NCBI GenBank assembly: GCA_015066395.1 | Contig: SVOL01000011.1 | Location: forward strand, 1-64,000 | Reading direction: 5' to 3' | Length of the DNA: 64,000 nt | DNA from: Oscillospiraceae bacterium | GTDB lineage: Bacteria; Bacillota; Clostridia; Oscillospirales; Acutalibacteraceae | In this document: positions 25,402 through 33,265 of the stretch, in pieces | Layout: the number at the start of each line of letters is the position of its first letter | Numbering within the stretch: position 1 is the first letter of the stretch | Program-made: the position numbers and the translations under genes | Notes under the pieces: generated by a model | The model's input: the letters and a program-made list of their open reading frames with translations, nothing else | Told to the model about the DNA's origin: nothing | Databases searched by the model: none

Positions 25402-26380
25402 CAGCTGGTAATTTTCCTCCGACAAGTTTAGCGTTAGCGGCGTACAAAACAGCGTAGAAGTTCTCAAGTCCGGTCTTCATATCGTTAGCGGTAATGAAGC
25501 AGAGGTTGCTGTCGGGAATAGCTTTTTTAGCAATCGGCACAGCGGCGGTAATGCCGGCATCGGTGCAATACTGAGCGGCGGCATCAACATTTGCCTTTGC
25601 GAACTCGATAGAAGCCTTGTACTCTTCCAAAAACTTTTCAACAGCCGCGGTGTTAACGGTGACATAGGAGTCAAGAGCGACAACACAACCCATCATAAGA
25701 GCTGTGTCGGATACCTTCGACCATTCATCGTTGATACTGATAACCTTCTTAAGGTTCTGCGATTTAGTCATAACTGTCGATGCGGCAGGCTCGGGCAACA
25801 TTGCAAACTCGGCCTCACCCTTGATGAGTTTCTGATTGATAACGGTAGCCTCATCAAAAATAACGTTGATATCCTCGCCGATCTTAAGACCGTTCTTTTC
25901 CAGGATGTGTCTCAGAATATACTCGGGGTTGGAGCCTTTGCCTGCGGCATAAAGGGTCTTGCCGCGAAGGTCGGAAAGCGAAGTTATGGGCGTTCCGCCG
26001 TTCTGAAGAATAGAGAGAACACCGTTGGTGTTTACGGCCAGAACCCTTACTTTACCGCCGGTCGCGTTGTAAAGAGTTGCCGCAAGGTTAGTCGGAACAG
26101 ATGCGATCTGGATCTCGCCTTTTAAGAACTTCTCCTTGAACTCGTCGGCCGCGGCGGCAACGGTAAAGGTGTAGTTGTTGGCGGTCGTTCCGGCCTTAGA
26201 GTCAGCAATAAGCTTTGCCATACCGATACCTGTAGGTCCGGTCATAACAGCGACGCTCATATCAACTGCCGAATATGCTGTCGAGGGTGTGCTTTCGGTC
26301 TTATCCTTTGCGCATGCGGTGAGACCGAAAATAAGGACAAACGCCAATGCGAACGACAAAATTCTTTTGATGTTTTTCAT
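25376..26380 (-). CDS. ABC transporter substrate-binding lipoprotein (SsuA/NMT1-like)
   Basis: A 334-residue binding protein. The signal ends in the lipobox GLTAC (Cys 23). The mature protein shows the type II fold: MSVAVMTGPTGIGMAKLI at the start, IQIASVPTNLAATLYNATGG, LRGKTLYAAGKGSNPEYILR and EAEFAMLPEPAASTVM. This is the NMT1/SsuA-like group that binds sulfonates, nitrate, taurine or thiamine precursors; the ligand cannot be read from sequence. GGAGG precedes the ATG. It lies 39 bases after the Crp/Fnr gene on the same strand. Confidence 0.87.
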   Translation of the reverse strand: MKNIKRILSFALAFVLIFGLTACAKDKTESTPSTAYSAVDMSVAVMTGPTGIGMAKLIADSKAGTTANNYTFTVAAAADEFKEKFLKGEIQIASVPTNLAATLYNATGGKVRVLAVNTNGVLSILQNGGTPITSLSDLRGKTLYAAGKGSNPEYILRHILEKNGLKIGEDINVIFDEATVINQKLIKGEAEFAMLPEPAASTVMTKSQNLKKVISINDEWSKVSDTALMMGCVVALDSYVTVNTAAVEKFLEEYKASIEFAKANVDAAAQYCTDAGITAAVPIAKKAIPDSNLCFITANDMKTGLENFYAVLYAANAKLVGGKLPADDFYYKAN

Positions 26381-26419
26381 AAAAATTCCTCCAAAATAAG
26401 GGTTAAACGCCCTTTTATA

Positions 26420-27022
26420 CTATTTTATATAGATTACCGAGCCTTCGCGCTTCAACATTCCGCTATTTTCTAACGAATTTAACGAACGATAAAGGCTGGT
26501 TCTTCCCAATTTTAAGCGTCTTGCCAGTTCGGCCATACTGATTTTAAGTACAACCTTGCCGTTTTCATCAGCCGCAGAGAGCAGGTATTCATACACCCTT
26601 TGGTCAGCACTGTCGGTCGAAAAGGTATCCAGTCTTCGGTTGAGAAAACGGAGCTTGTCGGTAAGGTAGGCTATATAATTGAGTGCGGTCTGCGGAACGG
26701 TTTTGAGCAGCTTTTCAAAATCCTGCTCAGCAATATAGCGGCAGGTGCAGTTAGTGTCGGCAATTATACTGCTACTGCCTTCCTGCCAGTTTCCGAAGAC
26801 CGAAACGCATCCGAACATTTCACCTTTTTGAAGATTCCTAACCGTGACAGAGCCACCAAGTTCATTGACGCGCTTCACCTTAGCAGAGCCCGAAACCAGC
26901 AAACCTAAGGAACCGTTGCAAAAAAGCTCGCCGCCTTTTTGAACCTTTTGCTCACCACCGAACAGATCTTGTGCGAGTTTTCGTTCCTCATCGGTCAGAC
27001 CGTCAAAAAGAAAGCTGTTCAT
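26420..27022 (-). CDS. Crp/Fnr-family transcriptional regulator
   Basis: A 200-residue regulator with an N-terminal cyclic-nucleotide-like beta barrel (about residues 15-110) and a C-terminal winged HTH (MAELARRLKLGRTSLYRSLN). No N-terminal Cys cluster is seen, so it is not an oxygen-sensing Fnr in the strict sense; its effector is unknown. I start it at MNSFLF (27022) because GGGAGG lies just upstream. It leads the ABC importer operon. A near-perfect 26-bp palindrome at 27035-27060, at the transcription start, suggests autoregulation. Confidence 0.87.
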   Translation of the reverse strand: MNSFLFDGLTDEERKLAQDLFGGEQKVQKGGELFCNGSLGLLVSGSAKVKRVNELGGSVTVRNLQKGEMFGCVSVFGNWQEGSSSIIADTNCTCRYIAEQDFEKLLKTVPQTALNYIAYLTDKLRFLNRRLDTFSTDSADQRVYEYLLSAADENGKVVLKISMAELARRLKLGRTSLYRSLNSLENSGMLKREGSVIYIK

Positions 27023-27034
27023 ATTCCACCTCCC

Positions 27035-27095
27035 AAAAGTGTACCAAACGGAACACTTTTCAATTACATTATACACATTCTCCCGCAAAAATCAA
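27035..27095 (-). promoter_or_regulatory. Promoter and palindromic operator of the Crp/Fnr-ABC operon
   Basis: On the minus strand TTGATT (27095-27090), 16 bases and TATAAT (27073-27068) form a promoter. Immediately downstream AAAAGTGTACC-AAAC-GGAACACTTTT (27035-27060, plus strand) is a palindrome with one mismatched pair, ending 13 bases before the start codon. Confidence 0.75.
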
Positions 27096-27467
27096 CCCCT
27101 TTTTGCAAAAAAAATGTTAATTTTTTAACAACTGTTTTAAGATTATAACTGCCGGCAGCACCGATAGTATGCATTGCTGCTTTAGGGTGAAGACCAGCCC
27201 AGCCTATAGGCTCGTCGAATATCCGTCGCTTGCAAGAATCTCCTAACCACAAACATAGTGGCTCTGTTAGCCTCCCTTGTGTAAAGGGAGGTGGCACAGC
27301 TCGCTGTGACGGAGGGCTTGTTTTTGTTTTCTTACATAAGCACAATACCTCCGTATTTTGCTCCGCAAAATCCAGCTCCCTTTACACAAGGGAGGCTTAC
27401 GCTGCAGCTGAACTACCCATAACCAAAGCTTTTTGGAACCACCGCCGGACGGTGGTATTCGCTACAC
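27096..27467. other. Gene-free stretch between the Crp promoter and serpin terminator
   Basis: No gene is supportable here. It contains the MITE-like element at 27270-27396, a short CCACCGCC/GGTGGT hairpin near 27440, and otherwise featureless sequence. Confidence 0.5.
27270..27396. mobile_element. MITE-like element with long perfect terminal inverted repeats
   Basis: The 22 bases AGCCTCCCTTGTGTAAAGGG plus AG (27269-27290) are exactly inverted at 27376-27397. The 127-bp unit between GCCTCCC and GGGAGGC is flanked on both sides by TTA, a possible 3-bp target duplication. It has no coding capacity. One arm-like fragment (cacaagggagg) also appears near 57640. Confidence 0.6.
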
Positions 27468-27510
27468 AAAAAAATCCCTGCCCTTTGTGAAAACACAAAA
27501 GGGCAGGGTT
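27468..27510 (-). terminator. Terminator of the sigma-serpin operon
   Basis: On the minus strand CCCTGCCCTTT pairs with AAAGGGCAGGG around a GTGTTTTCAC-type loop, and ATTTTTTT follows. Confidence 0.85.
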
Positions 27511-27516
27511 ATTTAA

Positions 27517-28920
27517 TCAAACGTTATTAACTACTCCCGTGAACAACGGCAGTTCGTCATCATTGGTTATCATGAATATGAACGGGCGGTCGACGGTGAA
27601 ATAGTATTTATTTGGCAGGCCTATCCCCCACCAACCATCTGTCATCACAGTAATTGCCGCCGCTTCGACTCCCTCTTCATCAATAATAACCCGCGCTCCA
27701 TGTTGAGCATCTTCTAAAAATATACCGGTAGGATCAACAAAAGTCGGAGAAAAATCGGCAGTACAAGGATTCAGACAATCGGTAATGCCTAAATTCATAA
27801 AACCTTCCAGCATACTAAAATTCGAATCCACGTCAAACCTCGGAACCGACAAGTGAAGCTCCTTTAGGTAATAACCATACTTTTTATCGGAGGCAAAGAA
27901 GGTCATCATCTCTTCATCAGCCAGTAAATCGTTTACGCTGACACCCTCGTCAGGCAGTATAAACCACATGGAACCAGTTGCAAGATCTTTTTTAGCAGCA
28001 GTGAACTTTTCTCCCAATAAAACTCCGCCTTTAGAATCAACACAATTCATAAAAGCACAAGTCTTATCGCCGTTTGTACCGTGGAAAACGTTATCTTTGG
28101 TATAGGATGGTGAAAACTCGGACTCCCAACCCACTTTAAGATACGTTGTGGTTGCCAACAGAAGCGCCGTATCCGGATCGGTTTCGACACCTGGCACCAT
28201 ATCCTTAAGCAACCCGCCTGTCTGCGAATTCAACCAATTCTGCATAACCTTATCATAATTTTTTGAACCCATCTCTCCTTGGAATGAAGAGGTATAATAA
28301 ATTTCAGCCAGGGTTTTAAAAACATCGTTTTTGTACTCAACGTCTTCATTCAGCCACACCGAGGTTGCCATAACGCTTGTAACCCTATCGCTATTTAAAT
28401 AATTTGCATTCCATATATTGTTAGCCTGTATTCTTAGAGTCTCGATATCCTTAACTCCAAGCAGATCCAATATCTGTTGACGGCTGTTCCCGTCGGTCGT
28501 TTCGGCCAGCATTGCCAACGCCATATAAACATTTAAAGGAGAATAAACTCTGTTTTGTGAACTGTCTACCGACAAAAACTCCGCCATTGTCGATTTAAAA
28601 AACTCGTCAAGCTCAGCGCCGTAGCCGTAATACTGCCTTTTTTCATTAATATATTTTCTGAATTCAGAGTATGCCGTATCATCATCTTCGGAGAACCGGA
28701 CAGCCTCAGGGTATTTTGCCTCAAAAATGGTTGCTTTAGCCGTTAGATCAAGCACATTCGGACGGAAAAACACGCCGACACCGATCATCACAGCAAGCAT
28801 TGCGGCGATTGCCGGTACCCATCTGACTTTGTATATGAATTTCGGCTTATGCTTATCTGCTCTTTCGACCAACTTTTCGTCAACCGATCCTATTGCATCC
28901 AGTAATATGTCCGATCTCAT
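27517..28920 (-). CDS. Membrane-anchored serpin with anti-sigma-like N-terminus
   Basis: A 467-residue protein. Residues 1-30 (LLDAIGSVDEKLVERAD) resemble the short cytoplasmic segment of clostridial anti-sigma/sigma-regulator proteins. One membrane helix follows (about 35-52). The outer part (about 85-467) is a serpin: NRVYSPLNVYMALAMLAETT, LNSQTGGLLKDMVPG, TTYLKVGWESEF and the hinge DEEGVEAAAIT (about 414-424), with the final PFIFMITND and LFTGVV. The small-residue hinge implies an inhibitory serpin. Counting from the hinge places P1 near Trp 431, which is uncertain. The start overlaps the end of the ECF sigma gene by four bases (ATGA). Serpins trap serine or cysteine proteases covalently; here the trap is tethered outside the cell. 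Confidence 0.88.
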   Translation of the reverse strand: MRSDILLDAIGSVDEKLVERADKHKPKFIYKVRWVPAIAAMLAVMIGVGVFFRPNVLDLTAKATIFEAKYPEAVRFSEDDDTAYSEFRKYINEKRQYYGYGAELDEFFKSTMAEFLSVDSSQNRVYSPLNVYMALAMLAETTDGNSRQQILDLLGVKDIETLRIQANNIWNANYLNSDRVTSVMATSVWLNEDVEYKNDVFKTLAEIYYTSSFQGEMGSKNYDKVMQNWLNSQTGGLLKDMVPGVETDPDTALLLATTTYLKVGWESEFSPSYTKDNVFHGTNGDKTCAFMNCVDSKGGVLLGEKFTAAKKDLATGSMWFILPDEGVSVNDLLADEEMMTFFASDKKYGYYLKELHLSVPRFDVDSNFSMLEGFMNLGITDCLNPCTADFSPTFVDPTGIFLEDAQHGARVIIDEEGVEAAAITVMTDGWWGIGLPNKYYFTVDRPFIFMITNDDELPLFTGVVNNV

Positions 28921-29474
28921 ATAAACACGCCCTCCTCTTCAAGGTATTTTCGCAGCTTTTCACGGGTTCTCAGCAGCATCATTTTGACCTTACTGCCGCC
29001 AAAGCCGAACCGCGCAGAGATATCCTTTATTGAATAGAAATACCAGTACCGACATAAGAACACATCGCACTCTTTTTCGGGCAATTCTTCCAAAAATGCC
29101 GATATCATTCGCGCCAATTCGCCGGCTTCAATATCACCCGAAACCGACTTGTTCTCGGAAACACACTGCTCAAGCTCCGACAGCGATAATTCCATCTCTC
29201 CGCCACGTTTTTGAGCGTTTTTCTTTCTTATTCTATCCAGCGACAAATTACGAACGATCGCACCGAGATATGTCTTTAACAGCTCCGGTTTTTTCGGTGG
29301 AATGGTATTCCACACTTTTAAATATGTATCACTTTCACACTCGTCGGCATCACACTTGTTTTCGAGTATTCTGAAAGCTATAGAATTGCAAAAACGGCCG
29401 TATTTCAGCTTTGTTTCGCTCAATGCCTGCTCGTTACGTTGCCAATAAAGCTCTACTATTTTTACATCCTCCAC
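28917..29474 (-). CDS. ECF-type RNA polymerase sigma factor
   Basis: A 185-residue sigma-70 family protein with region 2 (ELYWQRNEQALSETKLKYGR through YLKVWNTIPP and LRNLSLDRIRKK-like VRNLSLDRIRKK) and region 4 (LPEKECDVFLCRYWYFYSIK and SKVKMMLLRTREKLRKYLEE). I start it at the GTG (29474, MEDVKIVELYW), which has GGGGTGA upstream and matches the common MED-IIELYWQR start of this group; an ATG nine codons earlier is possible. It is translationally coupled to the serpin gene, so the serpin protein is the likely anti-sigma factor. Confidence 0.88.
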   Translation of the reverse strand: MEDVKIVELYWQRNEQALSETKLKYGRFCNSIAFRILENKCDADECESDTYLKVWNTIPPKKPELLKTYLGAIVRNLSLDRIRKKNAQKRGGEMELSLSELEQCVSENKSVSGDIEAGELARMISAFLEELPEKECDVFLCRYWYFYSIKDISARFGFGGSKVKMMLLRTREKLRKYLEEEGVFI

Positions 29475-30000
29475 AACATCACCCCGTTTTAAAACCTTCA
29501 TACATATAAACGTGAAAAATTACACTCAGTCACATAGATTATAACATTTTAAACACAAAAAATCTACAACATTGTGTCTACACGAAGCGGTCGGATCGCG
29601 GCACACAGCAAATGCTGTGTGCCGCTTCGCTTTTGCCCCGACAGTTGCCTTATTTAGACTTTATGCCGCAAAAGCGACAAGGCACCGCCTTCCGGCGGTG
29701 CCTTTGATCCGACCGCGTATTTCGAAAAACTTGTTCAACACAAGACCCATCCTCATCCTGAACGCTGGTGTTGGATCTTATTAAAGATTCTTCGGCGATG
29801 CCTCAGAATGACAGTTTTGCGAAAGGAGCAAGCCCTGCCCTACGGTGGTAAATTCTGATTTTTTTGTAAGGTGCGGCACCATCGACACACTGCAACCGGA
29901 CCATCGTGGCGATGATCGCCCTATGATAAACTTTTCTATCAACCGATAGTGACCGCCGACAATAACGCAACAATAAAACCCTTGAACGAGGTCAAGGGTT
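29475..30000. other. Gene-free stretch with repeats between sigma gene and XRE gene
   Basis: It contains the structured repeat copy at 29585-29722, a GTCATTCTGAG-type inverted element at about 29752-29816, and the terminator of the XRE gene at 29969-30006. The part at 29820-29960 shows nothing recognisable. Confidence 0.5.
29585..29722. repeat. Structured 120-bp repeat, copy 1
   Basis: An outer 11-bp stem, GCGGTCGGATC (29585-29595) with GATCCGACCGC (29706-29716), encloses three elements. These are the hairpin GCGGCACACAGCA/TGCTGTGTGCCGC, the stem CGCTTTTGC/GCAAAAGCG and the hairpin GGCACCGCC/GGCGGTGCC. The segment from 29597 is repeated nearly identically at 31521-31644. Confidence 0.85.
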
Positions 30001-30006
30001 TTATTG
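29969..30006 (-). terminator. Terminator of the XRE gene
   Basis: AATAAAACCCTTGAAC pairs with GTCAAGGGTTTTATT around a GAG-type loop. It lies directly after the stop codon on the minus strand. Confidence 0.8.
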
Positions 30007-30225
30007 TTTATTATGCGGGTATCTTTTCTTACAATCTGTTTGACCGAGCAAATAATCAACGCTCGTACCGTAAAAATCGGCAAGCTTTATCAAAATAGAC
30101 GTGGGGATGTCATTTTCACCCGTTTCGTATTTTGAATATCCGGTTTGTGACATTCCGATAATCTTTGCCAATGAGGTTTGACTTAAATCCCGGTCCTCAC
30201 GCAGGTCACGGATCCTCTTATACAT
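30001..30225 (-). CDS. XRE-family helix-turn-helix regulator
   Basis: A 74-residue Cro/C1-type protein: IRDLREDRDLSQTSLAKIIG, MSQTGYSKYETGENDIPTSI and LADFYGTSVDYLLG are the canonical helices. It is divergent from the lipoprotein gene at 30429. Two near-identical palindromic sites (AATCTGTTTCAGGTT and AACCTGTTTTAGGTT), 25 bp apart, lie in the intergenic region and probably bind this protein. The gene and its neighbour are enclosed by two copies of a structured direct repeat. Confidence 0.85.
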   Translation of the reverse strand: MYKRIRDLREDRDLSQTSLAKIIGMSQTGYSKYETGENDIPTSILIKLADFYGTSVDYLLGQTDCKKRYPHNKQ

Positions 30226-30263
30226 ACCTATCTCCTAAAAATATTGATATTTTTATTATATTT

Positions 30264-30308
30264 AATCTGTTTCAGGTTATTGACTTTTAACCTGTTTTAG
30301 GTTAATAT
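30264..30308 (+). promoter_or_regulatory. Twin operator sites overlapping a promoter
   Basis: AATCTGTTTCAGGTT (30264-30278) and AACCTGTTTTAGGTT (30289-30303) are spaced 25 bp centre to centre. A plus-strand promoter TTGACT (30280-30285), 17 bases, TAATAT (30303-30308) overlaps the second site. Confidence 0.65.
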
Positions 30309-30331
30309 GTAATCAAGTGTTTCAAAACACG

Positions 30332-30406
30332 TGACAAATATTTTATTTTTGTCACGTAACTTTTGTCACGTAACCTATTGACATTTAACGCGGCTTCACT
30401 TATAAT
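30332..30406 (+). promoter_or_regulatory. Consensus promoter with GTCACGT repeats upstream of the lipoprotein
   Basis: TTGACA (30378-30383), 17 bases, TATAAT (30401-30406) matches consensus and would start transcription just before the AAAGGAG at 30414. Upstream, TTTTGTCACGTAAC occurs twice in tandem (about 30346-30374), with one inverted copy of the core (ACGTGAC near 30331). Confidence 0.7.
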
Positions 30407-30428
30407 GACATCAAAAGGAGTCCTTAGT

Positions 30429-31475
30429 ATGAAAAAGTTTATGTCACTGTTAATTATTATTATCGTTTTTTCGCTCACTGCCTGCGGCAACGGACGCCAA
30501 AACGATTTTGCCGATGTGAATTTCGATTTTTCGAATATTTCAAGCACAATACACTCTAACTCATCTTCTACTCCTGTGCCGTCACAGGTTACATCGTCTG
30601 CAAACACGAACAATGCGGAGAGCGCCCCTTCTTTCTCTTCATCAAACACTGCAAACACCTCGTCGGAAGCCACTTCCTCAACCGAAACGGTTGAAAAGCG
30701 CGTTTCGATCACAAAAACTGCTAACAGTATAACTGTTACGCAGGGGAAAAATGAATACACCTTAAGACGCCATATCAGCAAGGGTATAAATCTCGATACA
30801 TGGAGGCTCACCAGGCAGGTCATCTGCGGCGAAGAGGTATGGAAAGATATCGATATTGAAGGTCCTTTGAAGCAGGAAGGCGCCGCCGATTTCATAGGCG
30901 GTTATCACGGCGACGAGGTATTCGAAACCGTTTCAATGACTGCTGACGGCGTCGAACTTGACGTTTCCTCTAATTGGAGCGCGTTTACCACCGCTAATTT
31001 TACTGTTTTAGTTAAATCGAAGGTTTATTACTGCAACGATACCGAAAAAGTTGCGTTTATAAGACACAAAAAGTTAGTATTTACTGACAATAAATTGACT
31101 GTTACAAATGATTGGGAGTACGTTGGTGACGAGAATTTCGTTCTCTCGGTACACACCGGCGGCGGGATTTGGTCGATTTTCTGCGACCAGATAAAAGGCT
31201 ACAGCACTAACACCGACAGCACGATAAAAAACAATGTCGGAACGGCCGGCGGCAAGGCTATGGACGAGGTGACCATCTACGGTATAAAGGATTTCACTGT
31301 TACAATTAAGGGATTGTCTCAAAAAGATAAGCATTACGCGGCCGATGTCAGCTATTTCGGTTATGAAAAACGACCGCGTATCAAGCCGTATTTTATGACT
31401 GTTTATACCAGCACTCCGCGAGTTCTGGCAACAGGCACCCGCCTTTCCACCGCGTTCAGCATCACAGTTGAATAA
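30429..31475 (+). CDS. Secreted lipoprotein of unknown function
   Basis: A 348-residue protein. The signal peptide ends at SLTAC (Cys 19). A long Ser/Thr/Asn-rich linker (about 35-105) would lift the rest off the membrane. The globular part contains many beta strands with motifs such as GGGIWSIFCDQIKGYST and VSYFGYEKRPRIKPYFMTVY; I do not recognise a family. AAAGGAG and a consensus promoter precede the ATG. It is divergent from a small XRE regulator and lies between two direct repeats, so it looks like an independently regulated accessory gene. Confidence 0.65.
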   Translation: MKKFMSLLIIIIVFSLTACGNGRQNDFADVNFDFSNISSTIHSNSSSTPVPSQVTSSANTNNAESAPSFSSSNTANTSSEATSSTETVEKRVSITKTANSITVTQGKNEYTLRRHISKGINLDTWRLTRQVICGEEVWKDIDIEGPLKQEGAADFIGGYHGDEVFETVSMTADGVELDVSSNWSAFTTANFTVLVKSKVYYCNDTEKVAFIRHKKLVFTDNKLTVTNDWEYVGDENFVLSVHTGGGIWSIFCDQIKGYSTNTDSTIKNNVGTAGGKAMDEVTIYGIKDFTVTIKGLSQKDKHYAADVSYFGYEKRPRIKPYFMTVYTSTPRVLATGTRLSTAFSITVE

Positions 31476-31520
31476 CTATTTTTGGGTTTCAGTTTTCAAT
31501 CTCAATATCCTCAAGATAAG

Positions 31521-31644
31521 CGGCACACAGCATTTGCTGTGTGCCGCTTATCTTTTGCCTCGACCGTTGCCTTATTTAGACTTTATGCCGCAAAAGCGAC
31601 AAGGCACCGCCTTCCGGCGGTGTCTTTGATCCGACCGCGTGTTT
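31521..31644. repeat. Structured repeat, copy 2
   Basis: Nearly the same sequence as 29597-29722, in direct orientation. Here the first hairpin is longer and perfect: AGATAAGCGGCACACAGCA (from about 31514) with its complement, around TT. The left outer stem of copy 1 is missing. The end touches the spoVB stop codon. Confidence 0.85.
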
Positions 31645-33149
31645 CAGCAACCCCTGCATTTCCTGATTATTCTGACGCTTTTGCTTTCCTTTTTAACAAA
31701 ATACACTGCAAATATAGCCGCTTGTAGCAAAACTCCCGAAATCAACCTCAGTAACAATACATCTATTTTGGCAAATAAAAAATGAGAGAGTATTCCGCCG
31801 CTCATCGACACAAAAACAGGCGACAACACCCAGTTTTTAAGGTCCAATTTCAACTCTGCGGTCTGCAAAAGCTTTCGACAGCACAGCGATGAAGTGAGAC
31901 AGTTGCTGACGATCATTATTCCTAAATACCCGTCGATTCCAAACCTCGGCAAAACAAGAAAAACCGCCGCTATTCTGATGCTTGAGTCAAATAAATTGTA
32001 GCCGAACATTGACATCTGGCGGTCGAGACCCTTCAAAATTCCAGCCGCTACACTTTCCATATACATAAACGGAACGATGACCGACAGCACGCGTATTATA
32101 TGCCCCACATCTCTGTCCTTGTAGATAAAGAATGCGAGGTCGTCGCCCCATAACAGAAAGACCGAGCCAACAAAGATCGATAAATTCAAGGTCGTTTTAA
32201 GTGAGGTACCGACCGTTCGTTTGACAGTGCACATATCGCCGGTGGCCGCAGATTCGGATACCTCAGGAATCAACATTGTAGATAACGAGGTCAAAAACGA
32301 AGCCGGGAAGAACAAAATCGGCATTGCCATTCCGCGTATTGCTCCGTATAACTCTAAGCCCCGTTCTCTCAAACCGTAAAATAAGGTCAGCCTTGTCGGG
32401 ACCAACAGATTTTCAGCGGTGTGAAGAGCGGTTGAAATATAGCCGGCACCGGCTAACGGTAGCGAAATTCGCAGTATTTCTTTTGAAACGCCGCCTATCT
32501 CGCCGCCTTTTTTCAATTTTCTGCTGTCGAAAACATACAAAATCACGCTCAAGGCACACGATGCCGTTTCGGCCACAGTATCGCCGAACAATACGGCCGC
32601 CGCAGCCGCAGCGACACCTTTTCCCACCGAACTTTTAAGCGCAAAAACAATAACGAGCATTCGCACCAACTGCTCAAAAAGCTGAGCGGCAGATGGCTGT
32701 GTTGCTTTTCGCCGAGCTATGAAATAGCCTCTTATACACGACGAGATGCCCATAAATACGAGCGAAAACGACAAGATCTGCAATGCTTCGACAGCAGCAA
32801 GATCTTTTATCCAATATTTGGCTATAAAAGGTGCAAAAGCGTGAGTGAAAACGGCTGTAATACCGCCGACTATGACGGTCAGCATAACCGCTTTTTTCAT
32901 TATTATTTGTGTCGCCGACCGACCACTTTCGGCATTTTCAGCAACCAGTCTCGTCACTGCGGTCGAAATTCCCGTTGATGCAAATGTTGCAACCAACATA
33001 TAGACTGAAAAAATGAGCTGATAGAGCCCGATGCCTTCAGAACCGATCTTATTTGAGAGATAAATTCTGAAAATTATGCCGATCGACCTTAAGATCAGCG
33101 AGGTCATCACCAGTGTGACCGTATTTTTAATAAAAACTTTGATCTTCAT
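31644..33149 (-). CDS. spoVB: Stage V sporulation protein B (MOP-superfamily flippase)
   Basis: A 501-residue protein with about 14 membrane helices in the SpoVB/MurJ-like branch of the MOP superfamily. The N-terminus FIKNTVTLVMTSLILRSIGI and GSEGIGLYQLIFSVYMLVAT is typical of SpoVB/YkvU proteins. SpoVB is needed for spore cortex formation, probably by flipping lipid-linked cell-wall precursors. The end of the gene abuts a repeat. It is divergent from spoVAF, with about 115 bases between. A paralogous polysaccharide flippase is the alternative, but sporulation context favours SpoVB. Confidence 0.82.
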   Translation of the reverse strand: MKIKVFIKNTVTLVMTSLILRSIGIIFRIYLSNKIGSEGIGLYQLIFSVYMLVATFASTGISTAVTRLVAENAESGRSATQIIMKKAVMLTVIVGGITAVFTHAFAPFIAKYWIKDLAAVEALQILSFSLVFMGISSCIRGYFIARRKATQPSAAQLFEQLVRMLVIVFALKSSVGKGVAAAAAAVLFGDTVAETASCALSVILYVFDSRKLKKGGEIGGVSKEILRISLPLAGAGYISTALHTAENLLVPTRLTLFYGLRERGLELYGAIRGMAMPILFFPASFLTSLSTMLIPEVSESAATGDMCTVKRTVGTSLKTTLNLSIFVGSVFLLWGDDLAFFIYKDRDVGHIIRVLSVIVPFMYMESVAAGILKGLDRQMSMFGYNLFDSSIRIAAVFLVLPRFGIDGYLGIMIVSNCLTSSLCCRKLLQTAELKLDLKNWVLSPVFVSMSGGILSHFLFAKIDVLLLRLISGVLLQAAIFAVYFVKKESKSVRIIRKCRGC

Positions 33150-33265
33150 TATATCACCAGTAAAATCTATGCGGAAAATTATTTGTTTAAGCCAAAATCT
33201 GCATAATTACGGTCTCTTTGGAAAATCTAATTTAAAACCAAAGAAAGGACAAAGTACTACGATCT

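Noticed and set aside
27089-27516. Coding frames in the gap between Crp and serpin genes
   Set aside because: They run through the MITE-like element and terminator and have no family features.
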